A stretch of DNA of 64,000 bases from Cherax quadricarinatus (GCF_038502225.1 NC_091391.1:6997420-7061419); one strand, 5' to 3'. Shown: positions 52,595 to 63,773, counted from the stretch's first letter. The notes: generated by a model from the sequence alone, not told the origin. Made by a program: numbers and translations.

Positions 52595-55500
52595 GTATTT
52601 TCTTCACCCCGGCCCTCGGAACAAGAACGTCCGTCTACTATCCCTGATGCTTCCCGCACTGCCCGTCCTATCACCTTCCATCTAGCCGGCCGTAGCCGGC
52701 ACCGACAGCACCCTCCATCCCGCAACAAGGATGGTTTGGGCACACGGCAAGAAGAAATACGGTCTAGACCGCGGTCGCGATACGTACGTACGCGATTTTT
52801 AGGACAACGGCAGAACTCAACCGCGTTCACCACCTCCGCTCCGGAATACGAGACTATGTCCAGCACTCTGTCTAGTACCACGCAGACTACTCAACTAGCA
52901 ACCCAGCCTCCTGAGACGTCTGCAGCAGACCTCGCTCTCAATCTTCAGCGTATCAGGGAGCTCTTTTCACAAGCACAAGCTAGAGCTAAAGCCGCTCAAG
53001 CTTCAAAGAGCGTTGAGCTCTCTGAGGGCGCCAAGAACGAGGAGGTGACTTTGCACAGTCACTATTCCTCTGCTTATTCTAGAGTGAGACACAATGGGTC
53101 AGCAGTGACTGTCAAGTATGTTCGACCTCCCACAACACCTTCAGCACCCGCAACACATTCAACGCCTTCAACACCCGCAATACATTCAACACCTTCAACA
53201 TTCTTGGCCACTACACCAACTCTCGGAGTCACACTCGCTTCGCCGTTACCAGCAGTGTCCCAAGTGCCTTCAACTTCAACTATGCTCGTACCGCCAACAC
53301 CAGTTGTACCTCCAACACCAGTTGTGCCTCCAACACCAGTTGTACCTCCAACATCACTTGTGCCTCCAACATCACTTGTGCCTCTAACTCTATCAACCAA
53401 ACCCATCCCTCTAGTAACTTCAACCATCTCTCCAACGCAATCAGTTCAATCCATACCTCCAACTATACCAACTAAGCCCATACCTCGATCAATATCAACT
53501 ACACCCACATCTTCAACATCATCAGCTTCACCCACACCTTTAAGAACATCAACTACACTCACACCTTCAACATCATCAGCTACAGCCATACACGTAGTAC
53601 CACCTGGGCCCACACCTGCCCCTGGGTTAGTAAAGTCCAGATCTCTGACCCCAGTTCCTACAGTTGAGACTCTTATCCTGGCCACCACACAGACCTCAGT
53701 CACCATACCCACATATCTTAGTTCATTCATCACACCCACGCCAGAAAAGCCAGTCACCACACCCACAATTCAAGCACCAGTCACCACACCACCACAAACA
53801 CCAGTCACCACAGCACAAACACCAGTCACCACACCACCACAGACACCAGTCACCACACCACCACAAACACCAGTCACCACACCACAAACACCAGTCACCA
53901 CACCACCACAAACACCAGTCACCACACCACCACAAGCACCACAAACACCAGCCACCACAAAAACACCAGTCACCACACCACAAGCACCAGTCACCACGCC
54001 ACCACAAGCACCAAACACCACGCCACCACAAGCACCAGTCACCACATCACAAATACCAGTCACTATACCACAAGCACCAGTCGCCACACCACCGCAAACA
54101 CCAATCACTACACCACAAACGCCAGTCATCCCACAACCGCAAACACCAGTCACCACGCTATCACAAACACCAGTCACTTCACCACAAACACCAGTCATCA
54201 CACCACCACAAGCACCAGTTACCACGCCACAAACACCAGTCACTACACCACAAACACCAGTCACTACACAAACACCAGTCACCACACCACAAGCACCAGT
54301 TACCACGCCACAAACACCAGTCACTACACCACAAGCACCAGTTACCACGCCACAAACACCAGTCACCACACCACAAGCACCAGTTACCACGCCACAAACA
54401 CCAGTCACTACACAAACACCAGTCACCACACCACAAGCACCAGTTACCACGCCACAAATACCAGCCACCACACCTACATCAGCCCAGGTAAAACCATCTG
54501 CATCTCAGAGTTCAGTTGTATCTTCAAGCAAATCCTATTCACAAGTTATGCTTTCCCCATCAAACACACACAGTGCAAACACTACAGCAACTACACTGCC
54601 ATCAGCTTCTACAACCACAGAGAGCTCCATACAAACAATAAGTCCCACTCCATTCATAGGAATCACTAGAGCCGAGCCCAATCCTTCAGAGTTCAAGAGT
54701 GTTTTGTCTCCCTCGACAAGTTCGCATCCATTCCAAGGCTCGCTAAGTCCCGTTGGTGTGGCCTTTCTGAAGAAGTTCAACTTGCTGGGCTTCGGCAGTA
54801 ATAAGGATGAAGAACAGCCTTCTGCAGACACATTCCCGGCCCCTCCTGCAGCAGCAGCAGCTGCTGCTGCAGGGAACAGTCAGAGTTCAGGCTTTCCTAG
54901 CTTGTTGGGTCTGGGCAACCTGCCAAGTTTTGGTTCTCTTGCTGGTGACTTTAGGAACCCGGGGGCGCTCAGCGGTAGCTTGAGCGGTGATGCAAGTCAG
55001 TTTGGTCAGCAGCAGTCTAGTGGCTTAAGTAGTCTGGGTTACCTTGGCCTCCTGTCTGGCTTGGGTACTGGCCTCCAAGGTAATAATCAACAGTCATCTC
55101 CTGAGTTGTCACTGTCTTTTGGTAGTCATATCACGAACCAACAGCAGCAGCAGCAGCAGCAGGGTGCTAGCTACGATCTCCTTTCTGGGTTATCCGGTCT
55201 TGGAGGGCTTGGGAACTTAGGTAGCTTAGGCAATTTCGGAAGTTTAAGTTCTATTTCTGGCTTAGGGAGAAGATCTAGCGGTCCAGAAGACGGTCTAACT
55301 GGTCTGAGTGGGTCGTTTGCAGGACTTAGAGATTTGACTGTTTCTCAGAATGGACAGGGTAGTTTAGGAAGTTTAAGTGGGTTTGGAGGTGGACTGAGTG
55401 GTCTAAGCGGAGGTGGACTGAGTGGTCTAAGTGGAGGTGGGTTACGTGGGGCCTTGTTAGGTGGTTTAAGTACTAGTAGTGGATTGAATGGTCTCATAGG

Positions 55501-55669
55501 TGGACTGGCAGGCTTGACTGGATCTGAAACAGGTGGCACAAGTGTAGCAGCCTCGCACATATCACCGCTCTCCTCCCACTCGTCCAGCACTCTGGTGGAG
55601 TCTCTGGCTTCCACCCTGGCAGGTACAGGCCAGGCCAGCCCGGCGGTGCCTTCTGTAGGAACAACTTGA
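52595..55669 (+). CDS. Exon 3: Pro/Thr-rich and Gly/Ser/Leu-rich part of a secreted protein
   Basis: The acceptor TTTTATCACAG precedes 52595. The frame is phase 0 and open for 1024 codons to TGA at 55667-55669, giving residues 222-1245. Parts: basic segment (SRPRSRYVRTRFLG, about 275-290); a likely helix (LQRIRELFSQAQARAKAAQA, about 334-355); Pro/Val/Thr blocks (PPTPVV, about 455-486); a mucin-like tract of more than 30 PVTTP-Q-T/A units (about 606-849) that would suit O-glycosylation; poly-Ala (about 971-980); a Gly/Ser/Leu-rich domain of SGLSGLGGLGN-type repeats (about 988-1200); and a Ser-rich end. There is no cysteine. No family is recognised. Together with the signal peptide it suggests an extracellular matrix, cuticle or mucus-like protein (inference). 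Confidence 0.8.
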   Translation, partial: VFSSPRPSEQERPSTIPDASRTARPITFHLAGRSRHRQHPPSRNKDGLGTRQEEIRSRPRSRYVRTRFLGQRQNSTAFTTSAPEYETMSSTLSSTTQTTQLATQPPETSAADLALNLQRIRELFSQAQARAKAAQASKSVELSEGAKNEEVTLHSHYSSAYSRVRHNGSAVTVKYVRPPTTPSAPATHSTPSTPAIHSTPSTFLATTPTLGVTLASPLPAVSQVPSTSTMLVPPTPVVPPTPVVPPTPVVPPTSLVPPTSLVPLTLSTKPIPLVTSTISPTQSVQSIPPTIPTKPIPRSISTTPTSSTSSASPTPLRTSTTLTPSTSSATAIHVVPPGPTPAPGLVKSRSLTPVPTVETLILATTQTSVTIPTYLSSFITPTPEKPVTTPTIQAPVTTPPQTPVTTAQTPVTTPPQTPVTTPPQTPVTTPQTPVTTPPQTPVTTPPQAPQTPATTKTPVTTPQAPVTTPPQAPNTTPPQAPVTTSQIPVTIPQAPVATPPQTPITTPQTPVIPQPQTPVTTLSQTPVTSPQTPVITPPQAPVTTPQTPVTTPQTPVTTQTPVTTPQAPVTTPQTPVTTPQAPVTTPQTPVTTPQAPVTTPQTPVTTQTPVTTPQAPVTTPQIPATTPTSAQVKPSASQSSVVSSSKSYSQVMLSPSNTHSANTTATTLPSASTTTESSIQTISPTPFIGITRAEPNPSEFKSVLSPSTSSHPFQGSLSPVGVAFLKKFNLLGFGSNKDEEQPSADTFPAPPAAAAAAAAGNSQSSGFPSLLGLGNLPSFGSLAGDFRNPGALSGSLSGDASQFGQQQSSGLSSLGYLGLLSGLGTGLQGNNQQSSPELSLSFGSHITNQQQQQQQQGASYDLLSGLSGLGGLGNLGSLGNFGSLSSISGLGRRSSGPEDGLTGLSGSFAGLRDLTVSQNGQGSLGSLSGFGGGLSGLSGGGLSGLSGGGLRGALLGGLSTSSGLNGLIGGLAGLTGSETGGTSVAASHISPLSSHSSSTLVESLASTLAGTGQASPAVPSVGTT
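53745..54480 (+). repeat. Coding minisatellite (PVTTPQ-A/T units)
   Basis: Tandem units of 18-24 bases around CAAACACCAGTCACCACACC, all multiples of three so that the frame is kept. Several third-position and Ala/Thr variants. Confidence 0.9.
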
Positions 55670-56105
55670 GGCGCTCTAGCTATTAGATAGCAATCTAAGC
55701 TTGTAACTTAACGAACTAGAAATTACTTGAGCTAGAGTACGACACAGCAACGCTGGTGTGGGATTCATCTGTAAAACCCAGCGTTTGGAGTCACAGTGGT
55801 GGCCCATGCAAACCTCCCTATGCTGTATAAATATACCTAGTTGAACGAATCGTATTGTAGCCAGCTAGCCCAGTGGTTAACGCACTGGCCCGTGGGTGTT
55901 ACGACTCGCCACAGGTTCAAGCCTCACCTGTTCCGTGGTTTAAAAGTGATAGTTGTATTATTTTGTATGGAAATTCATGTTTGCATTAAATTTTTTATTC
56001 TTGTTGTCGTTTTTTCTAAATCCTTCACACGTTTCTCTGGTTATATATTGTTTTGCAAATGGCTGAACTATTACGAATTTTCAATAAATGGCTTAGAAAA
56101 CAGTC
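55670..56105 (+). other. 3' UTR with polyadenylation signal
   Basis: From the stop codon to AATAAA at 56083-56088. It contains a tRNA-like SINE head (55856-55945). Confidence 0.55.
55856..55945 (+). mobile_element. tRNA-like SINE head in the 3' UTR
   Basis: A-box-like TAGCCCAGTGGTTAACGC and B-box-like GGTTCAAGCCTC spaced about 45 bases apart, as in tRNA-derived SINEs. No clean acceptor stem. Confidence 0.5.
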
Positions 56106-56212
56106 AAGTTGATAAATAAGACACATGTACAACACGTGTCTTATTCTGGAAAGGTGTATATGTGTCTTATTCTGGAAAGGTGTATGTGTGTCTTATTCTG
56201 GAGACTTTCAGC

Positions 56213-56312
56213 CAGCCGGTGGCCTCTTCAGTCCAATGTAGAGATGAGGGACTGACTACCTCACACTCGTCTTCCGTTTTTTCTCTGTATTGGACTGAAG
56301 AAGCCACTGGCT
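56213..56312. repeat. Inverted repeat (foldback remnant)
   Basis: CCAGCCGGTGGCCTCTTCAG TCCAAT pairs with ATTGGACTGAAGAAGCCACT GGCTGG. A half copy lies in intron 1 near 46895. Confidence 0.75.
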
Positions 56313-56439
56313 GGTGAAACGTTATTGGAATAAAGATACCCGAGTGTCTCACAAGTGTGGATTATTTCCCGTTGTGGTGAAGTCTCGATCCTCCGTCTAA
56401 GATGTGATTCAATTATTCTCACTGATGGAGAGTTTAATG

Positions 56440-56735
56440 TAAGACGTGAGCTGGTGACATGTTTGGACATGAGTCGTGAGCTGGTGACATGTCTGGACAT
56501 GAATCGTGATCTGGTGACATGTCTGGACATGAGTCGTGAGCTGGTAACATGTCTAGACATGAGTCGTGAGCTGGTGACATGTCTGGACATGAGTCGTGAA
56601 GTGGTGACATGTCTAGACATGAGTCGTGAGCTGGTAGCATGCCTAGACATGATTCGTGAGCTGGTGACATGTCTAGACATGAGTCGTGAGCTCGTGACAT
56701 GTGTAGACATGAGTCGTGAACTGGTAACATGTCGT
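56440..56735. repeat. 30-bp minisatellite, about 10 units
   Basis: Unit GACATGTCTGGACATGAGTC GTGAGCTGGT, each containing ACATGTC palindromic pieces. Confidence 0.93.
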
Positions 56736-56746
56736 ACATGTCATAC

Positions 56747-56873
56747 ATAGCTCTCTGCATGTCCAGACATGTCCACAGTTCACGTCTTATGTCTAGACAT
56801 GTCACCAGTTCACGACTCATGTCTAGACATAAGACGTGAACTGTGGACATGTCTGGACATGCAGAGAGCTCTG
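56747..56873. repeat. Long hairpin built from the 30-bp unit
   Basis: CATAGCTCTCTGCATGTCCA ... CTTATGTCTAGACATG is mirrored by CATGTCTAGACATAAGACGT ... GGACATGCAGAGAGCTCTG. Arms are about 55 bases, loop about 15. Confidence 0.85.
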
Positions 56874-57014
56874 TACGACATGTCACTTACAAGTTACATT
56901 AACGCTGGCTTTTGATCTTAGGTACTGGAGCTATCCTCCGCTTCCTTAGATCAAACCAGATTGTGTCATTCCCCCAAATGATCATCAACTGTAAGGGTTT
57001 AGCGCTTGGGTGTC

Positions 57015-57290
57015 TTTACCGATGAATGAGATATATGCAACACCTTGGTTCGATCCCCGGCACGGCTGGAAACATTAGGACGTGTTCATAAGACACCTTC
57101 CGTCCATGTTCACCTAGCAGTAAGTAGGTACCTGGGTGTTAGGTGACTGGTGTGGGTGGCATCCTGGGGACAAAATTAACCCAAGTTGTGGGAAATGCTC
57201 TACATAACCAGGGACTTTCTATATGTCATAGGTGTCAGCTATGGTATGTATAAGTTGTATCATGTACTGGTAGGAATAAACATTATCATC
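57015..57290 (+). mobile_element. SINE, unexpanded copy
   Basis: B-box-like GGTTCGATCCCCGG, then TACCTGGGTGTTAGGTGACT GGTGTGGGTGGCATCCTGGG, GGGAAATGCTC, GACTTTCTATAT, GTCAGCTATGG and an end ATCATGTACTGGTAGGAATA AAC. It is the reference for the expanded copy that follows in the opposite orientation. Confidence 0.7.
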
Positions 57291-57375
57291 AGAGAGAGAC
57301 AGTGAACCCACTTCTAAAACCAGTGTAGAATGGCTGGGTGGAGGCTTTAGTGATAATAATATCGTTATTTACTAC

Positions 57376-59600
57376 CAGTACATGTACAAGGTATACAAGT
57401 ACATGTACAAGGTATACAAGTACATGTACAAGGTATACCAGTATATGTACAAGGTATACCAGTACATGTACAAGGTATACCAGTATATGTACAAGGTATA
57501 CAAGTACATGTACAAGGTATACCAGTATATGCACAAGGTATACCAGTACATGTACAAGGTATACCAGTACATGTACAAGGTATACCAGTATATGTACAAG
57601 GTATACAAGTACATGTACAAGGTATACCAATATATGTACAAGGTATACCAGTTCATGTACAAGGTATACCAGTACATGTACAAGGTATACCAGTATATGT
57701 ACAAGGTATACCAGTACATGTACAAGGTATACCAGTATATGTACAAGGTATACCAGTATATGTACAAGGTATACCAGTACATGTACAAGGTATACCAGTA
57801 TATGTACAAGGTATGCAAGTACATGTACAAGATATACAAGTACATGTACAAGGTATACAATTATATGTACAAGGTATACAAGTACATGTACAAGGTATAC
57901 AAGTACATGTACAAGGTATACAAGTACATGTACAAGGTATACAAGTACATGTACAAGGTATACAATTATATGTACAAGGTATACAAGTACATGTACAAGA
58001 TATACAAGTACATGTACAAGGTATACAAGTATATGTACAAGGTGTACAAGTACATGTACAAGATATACAAGTACATGTACAAGGTATGCAAGTACATGTA
58101 CAAGATATACAAGTACATGTACAAGATATACAAGTACATGTACAAGGTATACAAGTATATGTACAAGGTGTACCAGTACATGTATAAGGTATACCAGTAC
58201 ATGTACAAGGTATACAAGTATATGTACAAGGTGTACCTGTACATGTACAAGGTATACCAGTACATGTACAAGGTATACAAGTACATGTACAAGGTATACA
58301 AGTATATATACAAGGTGTACCAGTACATGTACAAGGTATACCAGTACTTGTACAAGGTATACCAGTACATGTACAAGGTATACAAGTATATGTACAAGGT
58401 GTACCAGTACATGTACAAGGTATACCAGTACATGTACAAGGTATACCAGTATATGTACAAGGTGTACCAGTACATGTACAAGGTATACAATTATATGTAC
58501 AAGGTGTACCAGTACATGTACAAGGTATACCAATACATGTACAAGGTATACCAGTATATGTACAATGTGTACCAGTACATGTACAAGGTATACAATTATA
58601 TGTACAAGGTGTACCAGTACATGTACAAGGTATACCAGTACATGTACAAGGTATACCAGTATATGTACAAGGTGTACCAGTACATGTACAAGGTATACAA
58701 GTATATGTACAAGGTGTACCAGTACATGTACAAGGTATACCAGTACATGTACAAGGTATACCAGTATATGTACAAGGTGTACCAGTACATGTACAAGGTA
58801 TACCAGTACATGTACAAGGTATACAAGTATATGTACAAGGTATACAAGTACATGTACAATGTATACAAGTATATGTGCAAGGTATACAAGTACATGTACA
58901 AGGTATACAAGTATATGTACAAGGTATACAAGTACATGTACAAGGTATACAAGTACATGTACAAGGTATACAAGTACATGTACATGGTATACAAGTACAT
59001 GTACAATGTATACAAGTACATGTACAAGATATACAAGTACATGTACAAGGTATACAAGTATATGTACAAGGTATACAAGTACAAGGTATTCAAGTACATG
59101 TACAAGGTATACAAGTACATGTACAATGTATACAAGTACATGTACAAGGTATACAAGTACATGTACAAGGTATACAAGTACATGTACAAGATATACAAGT
59201 ACATGTACAAGTTATACAAGTACATGTACAGGGTATACAAGTACATGTACAAGGTATACAAGTACATGTACAGGGTATACAAGTACATGTACAAGGTATA
59301 CAAGTACATGTACAAGATATACAAGTGCATGTACAAGGTATACAAGTACATGTACAGGGTATACAAGTACATGTACAAGGTATACCAGTACATGTACAAG
59401 GTATACCAGTACATGTACAAGGTATACAAGTACATGTAGGTATACCAGTACATGTACAAGGTATACAAGTACATGTACAAAGCATACCAGTACATGTACA
59501 AGGTATACAAGTACATGTACAAAGCATACCAGTACATGTACAAGGTATACCAGTACATGCACAAGGTATACCAGTACATGTACAAGGTATACAGACCATA
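57376..59600. repeat. 21-bp satellite array, about 106 units
   Basis: Unit GTACATGTACAAGGTATACC A (or AAGTACATG...). It contains the palindromes GTACATGTAC and GTATAC. With a 21-base period and no stop codon in most frames, it yields open frames of several hundred codons on both strands (YTSTCTR, VYQYMYK, HVLVYLV types). I regard these as artefacts. Confidence 0.98.
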
Positions 59601-59679
59601 GCTGACATCAGTGACATACTACTATATAGAAAGTCCCTTGTTATGCTGAGCATTTCCCGCAAATTATGTCAGTTTTGTC

Positions 59680-61197
59680 CCAGGATGCGACCCACACCAG
59701 TCCATTAACACCCAAGATGTGACACACACCAGTCCACTAACACCCAGGATGTGACCCACACCAGTCCACTAACACCCAGGATGTGACCCACACCAGTCCA
59801 CTAACACCCAGGATGTGACCCACACCAGTCCACTAACACCCAGGATGTGACCCACACCAGTCCACTAACACTCAGGATGTGACCCACACCAGTCCACTAA
59901 CACCCAGGATGTGACCCACACCAGTCCACTAACACCCAGGATGTGACCCACACCAGTCCACTAACACCCAGGATGTGACCCACACCAGTTCACTAACACC
60001 CAGGATGTGACCCACACCAGTCCACTAACACCCAGGATGTGACCCACACCAGTCCACTAACACCCAGGATGTGACCCACACCAGTCCACTAACACCCAGG
60101 ATGTGACCCACACCAGTCCACTAACACCCAGGATGTGACCCACACCAGTCCACTAACACCCAGGATGTGACCCACACCAGTTTACTAACACCCAGGATGT
60201 GACCCACACCAGTCCACTAACACCCAGGATGCAACCCACACCAGTCCAACACCCAGGATGTGACCCACAGTCCACTAACACCCAGGATGTGACCCACACC
60301 AGTCCACTAACACCCACAGTCCACTAACATCCAGGATGTGACCCACACCAGTCCACTAACACCAGGATGTGACCCACACCAGTCCACTAACACCCAGGAT
60401 GTGACCCACACCAGTCCACTAACACCCAGGATGTGACCCACACCAGTTCACTAACACCCAGGATGTGACCCACACCAGTCCACTAACACCCAGGATGTGA
60501 CCCACACCAGTCCACTAACACCCAGGATGTGACACACACCAGTCCACTAACACCCAGGATGTGACCCATACCAGTCCACTAACACCCAGGATGTGACCCA
60601 CACCAGTCCACTAACACCCAGGATGTGACCCACACCAATCCACTAACACCCAGGATGTGACCCACACCAGTCCACTAACACCCAGGATGTGACCCACACC
60701 AGTCCACTAACACCCAGGATGTGACCCACACCAGTCCACTAACACCCAGGATGTGACCCACACCAGTCCACTAACACCCAGGATGTGACCCACACCAGTC
60801 CACTAACACCCAGGATGTGACCCACACCAGTCCACTAACACCCAGGATGTGACCCACACCAGTCCACTAACACCCAGGATGTGACCCACACCTGTCCACT
60901 AACACCCAGGATGTGTCCCACACCAGTTCACTAACACCCAGGATGTGACCCACACCAGTCCACTAACACCCAGGATGCAACGCACACCAGTCCACTAACA
61001 CCCAGGATGTGACCCACACCAGTCCACTAACACCCAGGATGTGACCCACACCAGTCCACTAACACCCAGGATGTGACCCACACCAGTCCACTAACACCCA
61101 GGATGTGACCCACACCAGTCCACTAACACCCAGGATGTGACCCACACCAGTCCACTAACACCCAGGATGTGACCCACACCAGTCCACTAATACCCAG
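59680..61197. repeat. 32-bp satellite array, about 47 units
   Basis: Unit CCAGGATGTGACCCACACCA GTCCACTAACAC, highly uniform, with a few shortened units near 60240-60360. Confidence 0.98.
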
Positions 61198-61267
61198 GAG
61201 AACATTATATCAACATCCATGGTCACAATAAGAGAACATTATATCAACATCCATGGTCACAAGAGAA
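61198..61267. repeat. Tandem duplication of ~33 bp
   Basis: AGAACATTATATCAACATCC ATGGTCACAA occurs twice. Confidence 0.85.
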
Positions 61268-61326
61268 CATTCACCTATGTACTCACCTATATGTAGTCAC
61301 AGGGGTCGATTCACAGCTCCTGGCAC
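61266..61326 (-). mobile_element. Family B LINE 3' tail
   Basis: ATGTACTCACCTATATGTAG TCACAGGGGTCGATTCACAG CTCCTGGC, antisense to 14640-14700. Confidence 0.65.
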
Positions 61327-61329
61327 TGT

Positions 61330-61810
61330 AATGACAGAGGTGCACCCAGGATTTTAGCCTGCAGAATGCTTAGGCCAGTCTGAAGACAGTGCTGTATGAC
61401 CCTTACGGGTTCAGTGCTCAGTTTTATACATGGTGCTGAATAGGTAAAAGTTGCTATTATGGCTTAAATAGTAACGCTCTTCTTGCCGAATAAGACAAGC
61501 TAAAATTTGTGTATGTAATAATTTCTCAAAAATCATTCTGAACCTAACGAAAAAAATATATTTCCTTGTGTTTATTATTAAATTATTGTAAACTTATCTA
61601 AGATATATTTAGTTGTATTAAGCTAAATTAAATTACTCTTGTTATAATAAGGTCAGGCAAGTTTTCTAAGGATCTTTTGGTACAAAATTATTAATTTTTA
61701 CATTAACATAAATGAAAAAAAAATCTTTTGCATAATATATATGTTGAATGACAGCTCTTGGTCTTTCGTGTTGCAGTCAACACACCATCAGGAGCTTGTT
61801 GTTTGTTTGT
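61330..61810. other. No gene seen
   Basis: AT-rich. Around 61395-61430 there is a SINE-like tail phrase (TGACCCTTACGGGTTCAGTG), and at 61745-61795 a dispersed phrase also present near 33935. Confidence 0.4.
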
Positions 61811-61814
61811 TTTG

Positions 61815-63280
61815 TGTAGAGCTTTATTAAGTGTTTCACTCAGTGTAGAGCTTTATCAAGTGTTTCACTCAGTGTAGAGCTTTATCAAGTGTTTCACTCA
61901 GTGTAGAGCTTTATTAAGTGTTTCACTCAGTGTAGAGCTTTATTAAGTGTTTCACTCAGTGTAGAGCTTTATTAAGTGTTTCACTCAGTGTAGAGCTTTA
62001 TCAAGCCATCTTTCACTCAGTGTAGAGCTTTATCAAGCCATATTTCACTCAGTGTAGAGCTTTATCAAGTGTTTCACTCAGTGTAGAGCTTTATCAAGTG
62101 TTTCACTCAGTGTAGAGCTTTATCAAGTGTTTCACTCAGTGTAGAGCTTTATTAAGTGTTTCACTCAGTGTAGAGCTTTATTAAGTGTTTCACTCAGTGT
62201 AGAGCTTTATCAAGTGTTTCACTCAGTGTAGAGCTTTATCAAGTGTTTCACTCAGTGTAGAGCTTTATCAAGTGTTTCACTCAGTGTAGAGCTTTATTAA
62301 GTGTTTCACTCAGTGTAGAGCTTTATCAAGTGTTTCACTCAGTGTAGAGCTTTATCAAGTGTTTCACTCAGTGTAGAGCTTTATCAAGTGTTTCACTCAG
62401 TGTAGAGCTTTATCAAGTGTTTCACTCAGTGTAGAGCTTTATCAAGTGTTTCACTCAGTGTAGAGCTTTATTAAGTGTTTCACTCAGTGTAGAGCTTTAT
62501 CAAGTGTTTCACTCAGTGTAGAGCTTTATCAAGCCATCTTTCACTCAGTGTAGAGCTTTATCAAGCCATCTTTCACTCAGTGTAGAGCTTTATCAAGTGT
62601 TTCACTCAGTGTAGAGCTTTATTAAGTGTTTCACTCAGTGTAGAGCTTTATCAAGCCATCTTTCACTCAGTGTAGAGCTTTATCAAGCCATATTTCACTC
62701 AGTGTAGAGCTTTATCAAGTGTTTCACTCAGTGTAGAGCTTTATCAAGTGTTTCACTCAGTGTAGAGCTTTATCAAGTGTTTCACTCAGTGTAGAGCTTT
62801 ATTAAGTGTTTCACTCAGTGTAGAGCTTTATTAAGTGTTTCACTCAGTGTAGAGCTTTATCAAGTGTTTCACTCAGTGTAGAGCTTTATCAAGTGTTTCA
62901 CTCAGTGTAGAGCTTTATCAAGTGTTTCACTCAGTGTAGAGCTTTATCAAGTGTTTCACTCAGTGTAGAGCTTTATCAAGTGTTTCACTCAGTGTAGAGC
63001 TTTATCAAGTGTTTCACTCAGTGTAGAGCTTTATCAAGTGTTTCACTCAGTGTAGAGCTTTATTAAGTGTTTCACTCAGTGTAGAGCTTTATCAAGCCAT
63101 CTTTCACTCAGTGTAGAGCTTTATCAAGCCATCTTTCACTCAGTGTAGAGCTTTATCAAGCCATCTTTCACTCAGTGTAGAGCTTTATCAAGCCATCTTT
63201 CACTCAGTGTAGAGCTTTATCAAGTGTTTCACTCAGTGTAGAGCTTTATCAAGCTATCTTTCACTCAGTGTAGAGCTTTA
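61815..63280. repeat. 29-bp satellite array with 32-bp variant, about 50 units
   Basis: Main unit GTGTAGAGCTTTATCAAGTG TTTCACTCA. The variant has AAGCCATCTTTCACTCA. Blocks of variants recur in the same order (for example around 61990-62160 and 62640-62830), showing multi-unit duplications. Confidence 0.97.
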
Positions 63281-63288
63281 CCAGCCAG

Positions 63289-63459
63289 ACCCCTCAGGGA
63301 AGGTTCCTTGATGTTGGTGAGGAGCTCTTGATTTAGGGAATTGGATCTGTGCTCCAGTTCCCAGAATTAAGCCTGAATGCCTTCCACATTCCCCCCCCCA
63401 GGCACTGTATAATTCTACGGGTTTAGCGCTTCCCCTTGATTATAATAATAATAATTTAG
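63289..63459 (+). mobile_element. SINE copy (39099 family)
   Basis: ACCCCTCAGGGAAGGTTCCT ... TTTAGCGCTTCCCCTTGATT with an ATAATAATAAT tail. CAGCCAG at 63282-63288 and 63460-63466 is the probable target duplication. It sits at the very end of the 29-bp satellite. Confidence 0.75.
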
Positions 63460-63466
63460 CAGCCAG

Positions 63467-63773
63467 CTTACCCGAGTGCCCTCGAAAAGCTTGAGTGCCT
63501 TAAGAAGTGGGCAGCACTCGCCCGAATTTAACAATAAAGTGGCCAGTGTGAGTGATTGTACCATTGTCAGAGTGATTGTTGCCGGTGTATTGTGGTACAA
63601 ACTGCCTTTATGTCGCCTCTGTGGTCCTCTCTGTGTCAAACTGCTGGTGAAACTGCTGCGTCAAACTGGTACAATTGACGTGAGTTTCCCTTCACTTATT
63701 TTGGAACACTGGAGGCTGGAGGGTGTTCGAAATTTGGCAGTATTGGGTTGGTTGAGTAATTCAGGGTTTTTTT
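63467..63773. other. Unassigned sequence
   Basis: Non-repetitive. The plus-strand frame from 63476 is open for about 100 codons, but it has no recognisable domain or splice context. I do not call it a gene. Confidence 0.35.

Larger units (their letters stand above)
57355..61200 (-). mobile_element. Same SINE, inverted, with two internal satellite expansions
   Basis: Read on the minus strand: GGACTGGTGTGGGTCGCATC CTGGGACAAAA, GGGAAATGCTCAGCATAACA AGGGACTTTCTATAT, GTCAGCTATGGTCTGTATAC, and after the 21-bp array TGTACATGTACTGGTAGTAA ATAA. The order equals that of the 57015 copy. The segment before the spacer is the 32-bp array and the segment after it is the 21-bp array. Confidence 0.75.

Noticed and set aside
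53723..54471. Minus-strand Cys/Trp/Gly/Val-rich frames opposite exon 3
   Set aside because: Antisense of the PVTTP tract. The repeat period keeps all frames open.
55856..55945. tRNA gene
   Set aside because: A- and B-box-like motifs are present, but I could not pair an acceptor stem or assign an anticodon arm. It reads as a SINE head.
57338..59605. Open frames of up to about 755 codons on both strands (YTSTCTR, VYQYMYK, VHVLVYL repeats)
   Set aside because: They all lie in a 21-bp tandem repeat. A period divisible by three without stop codons opens many frames at once, and there are no start context, splice sites or non-repeat coding ends.
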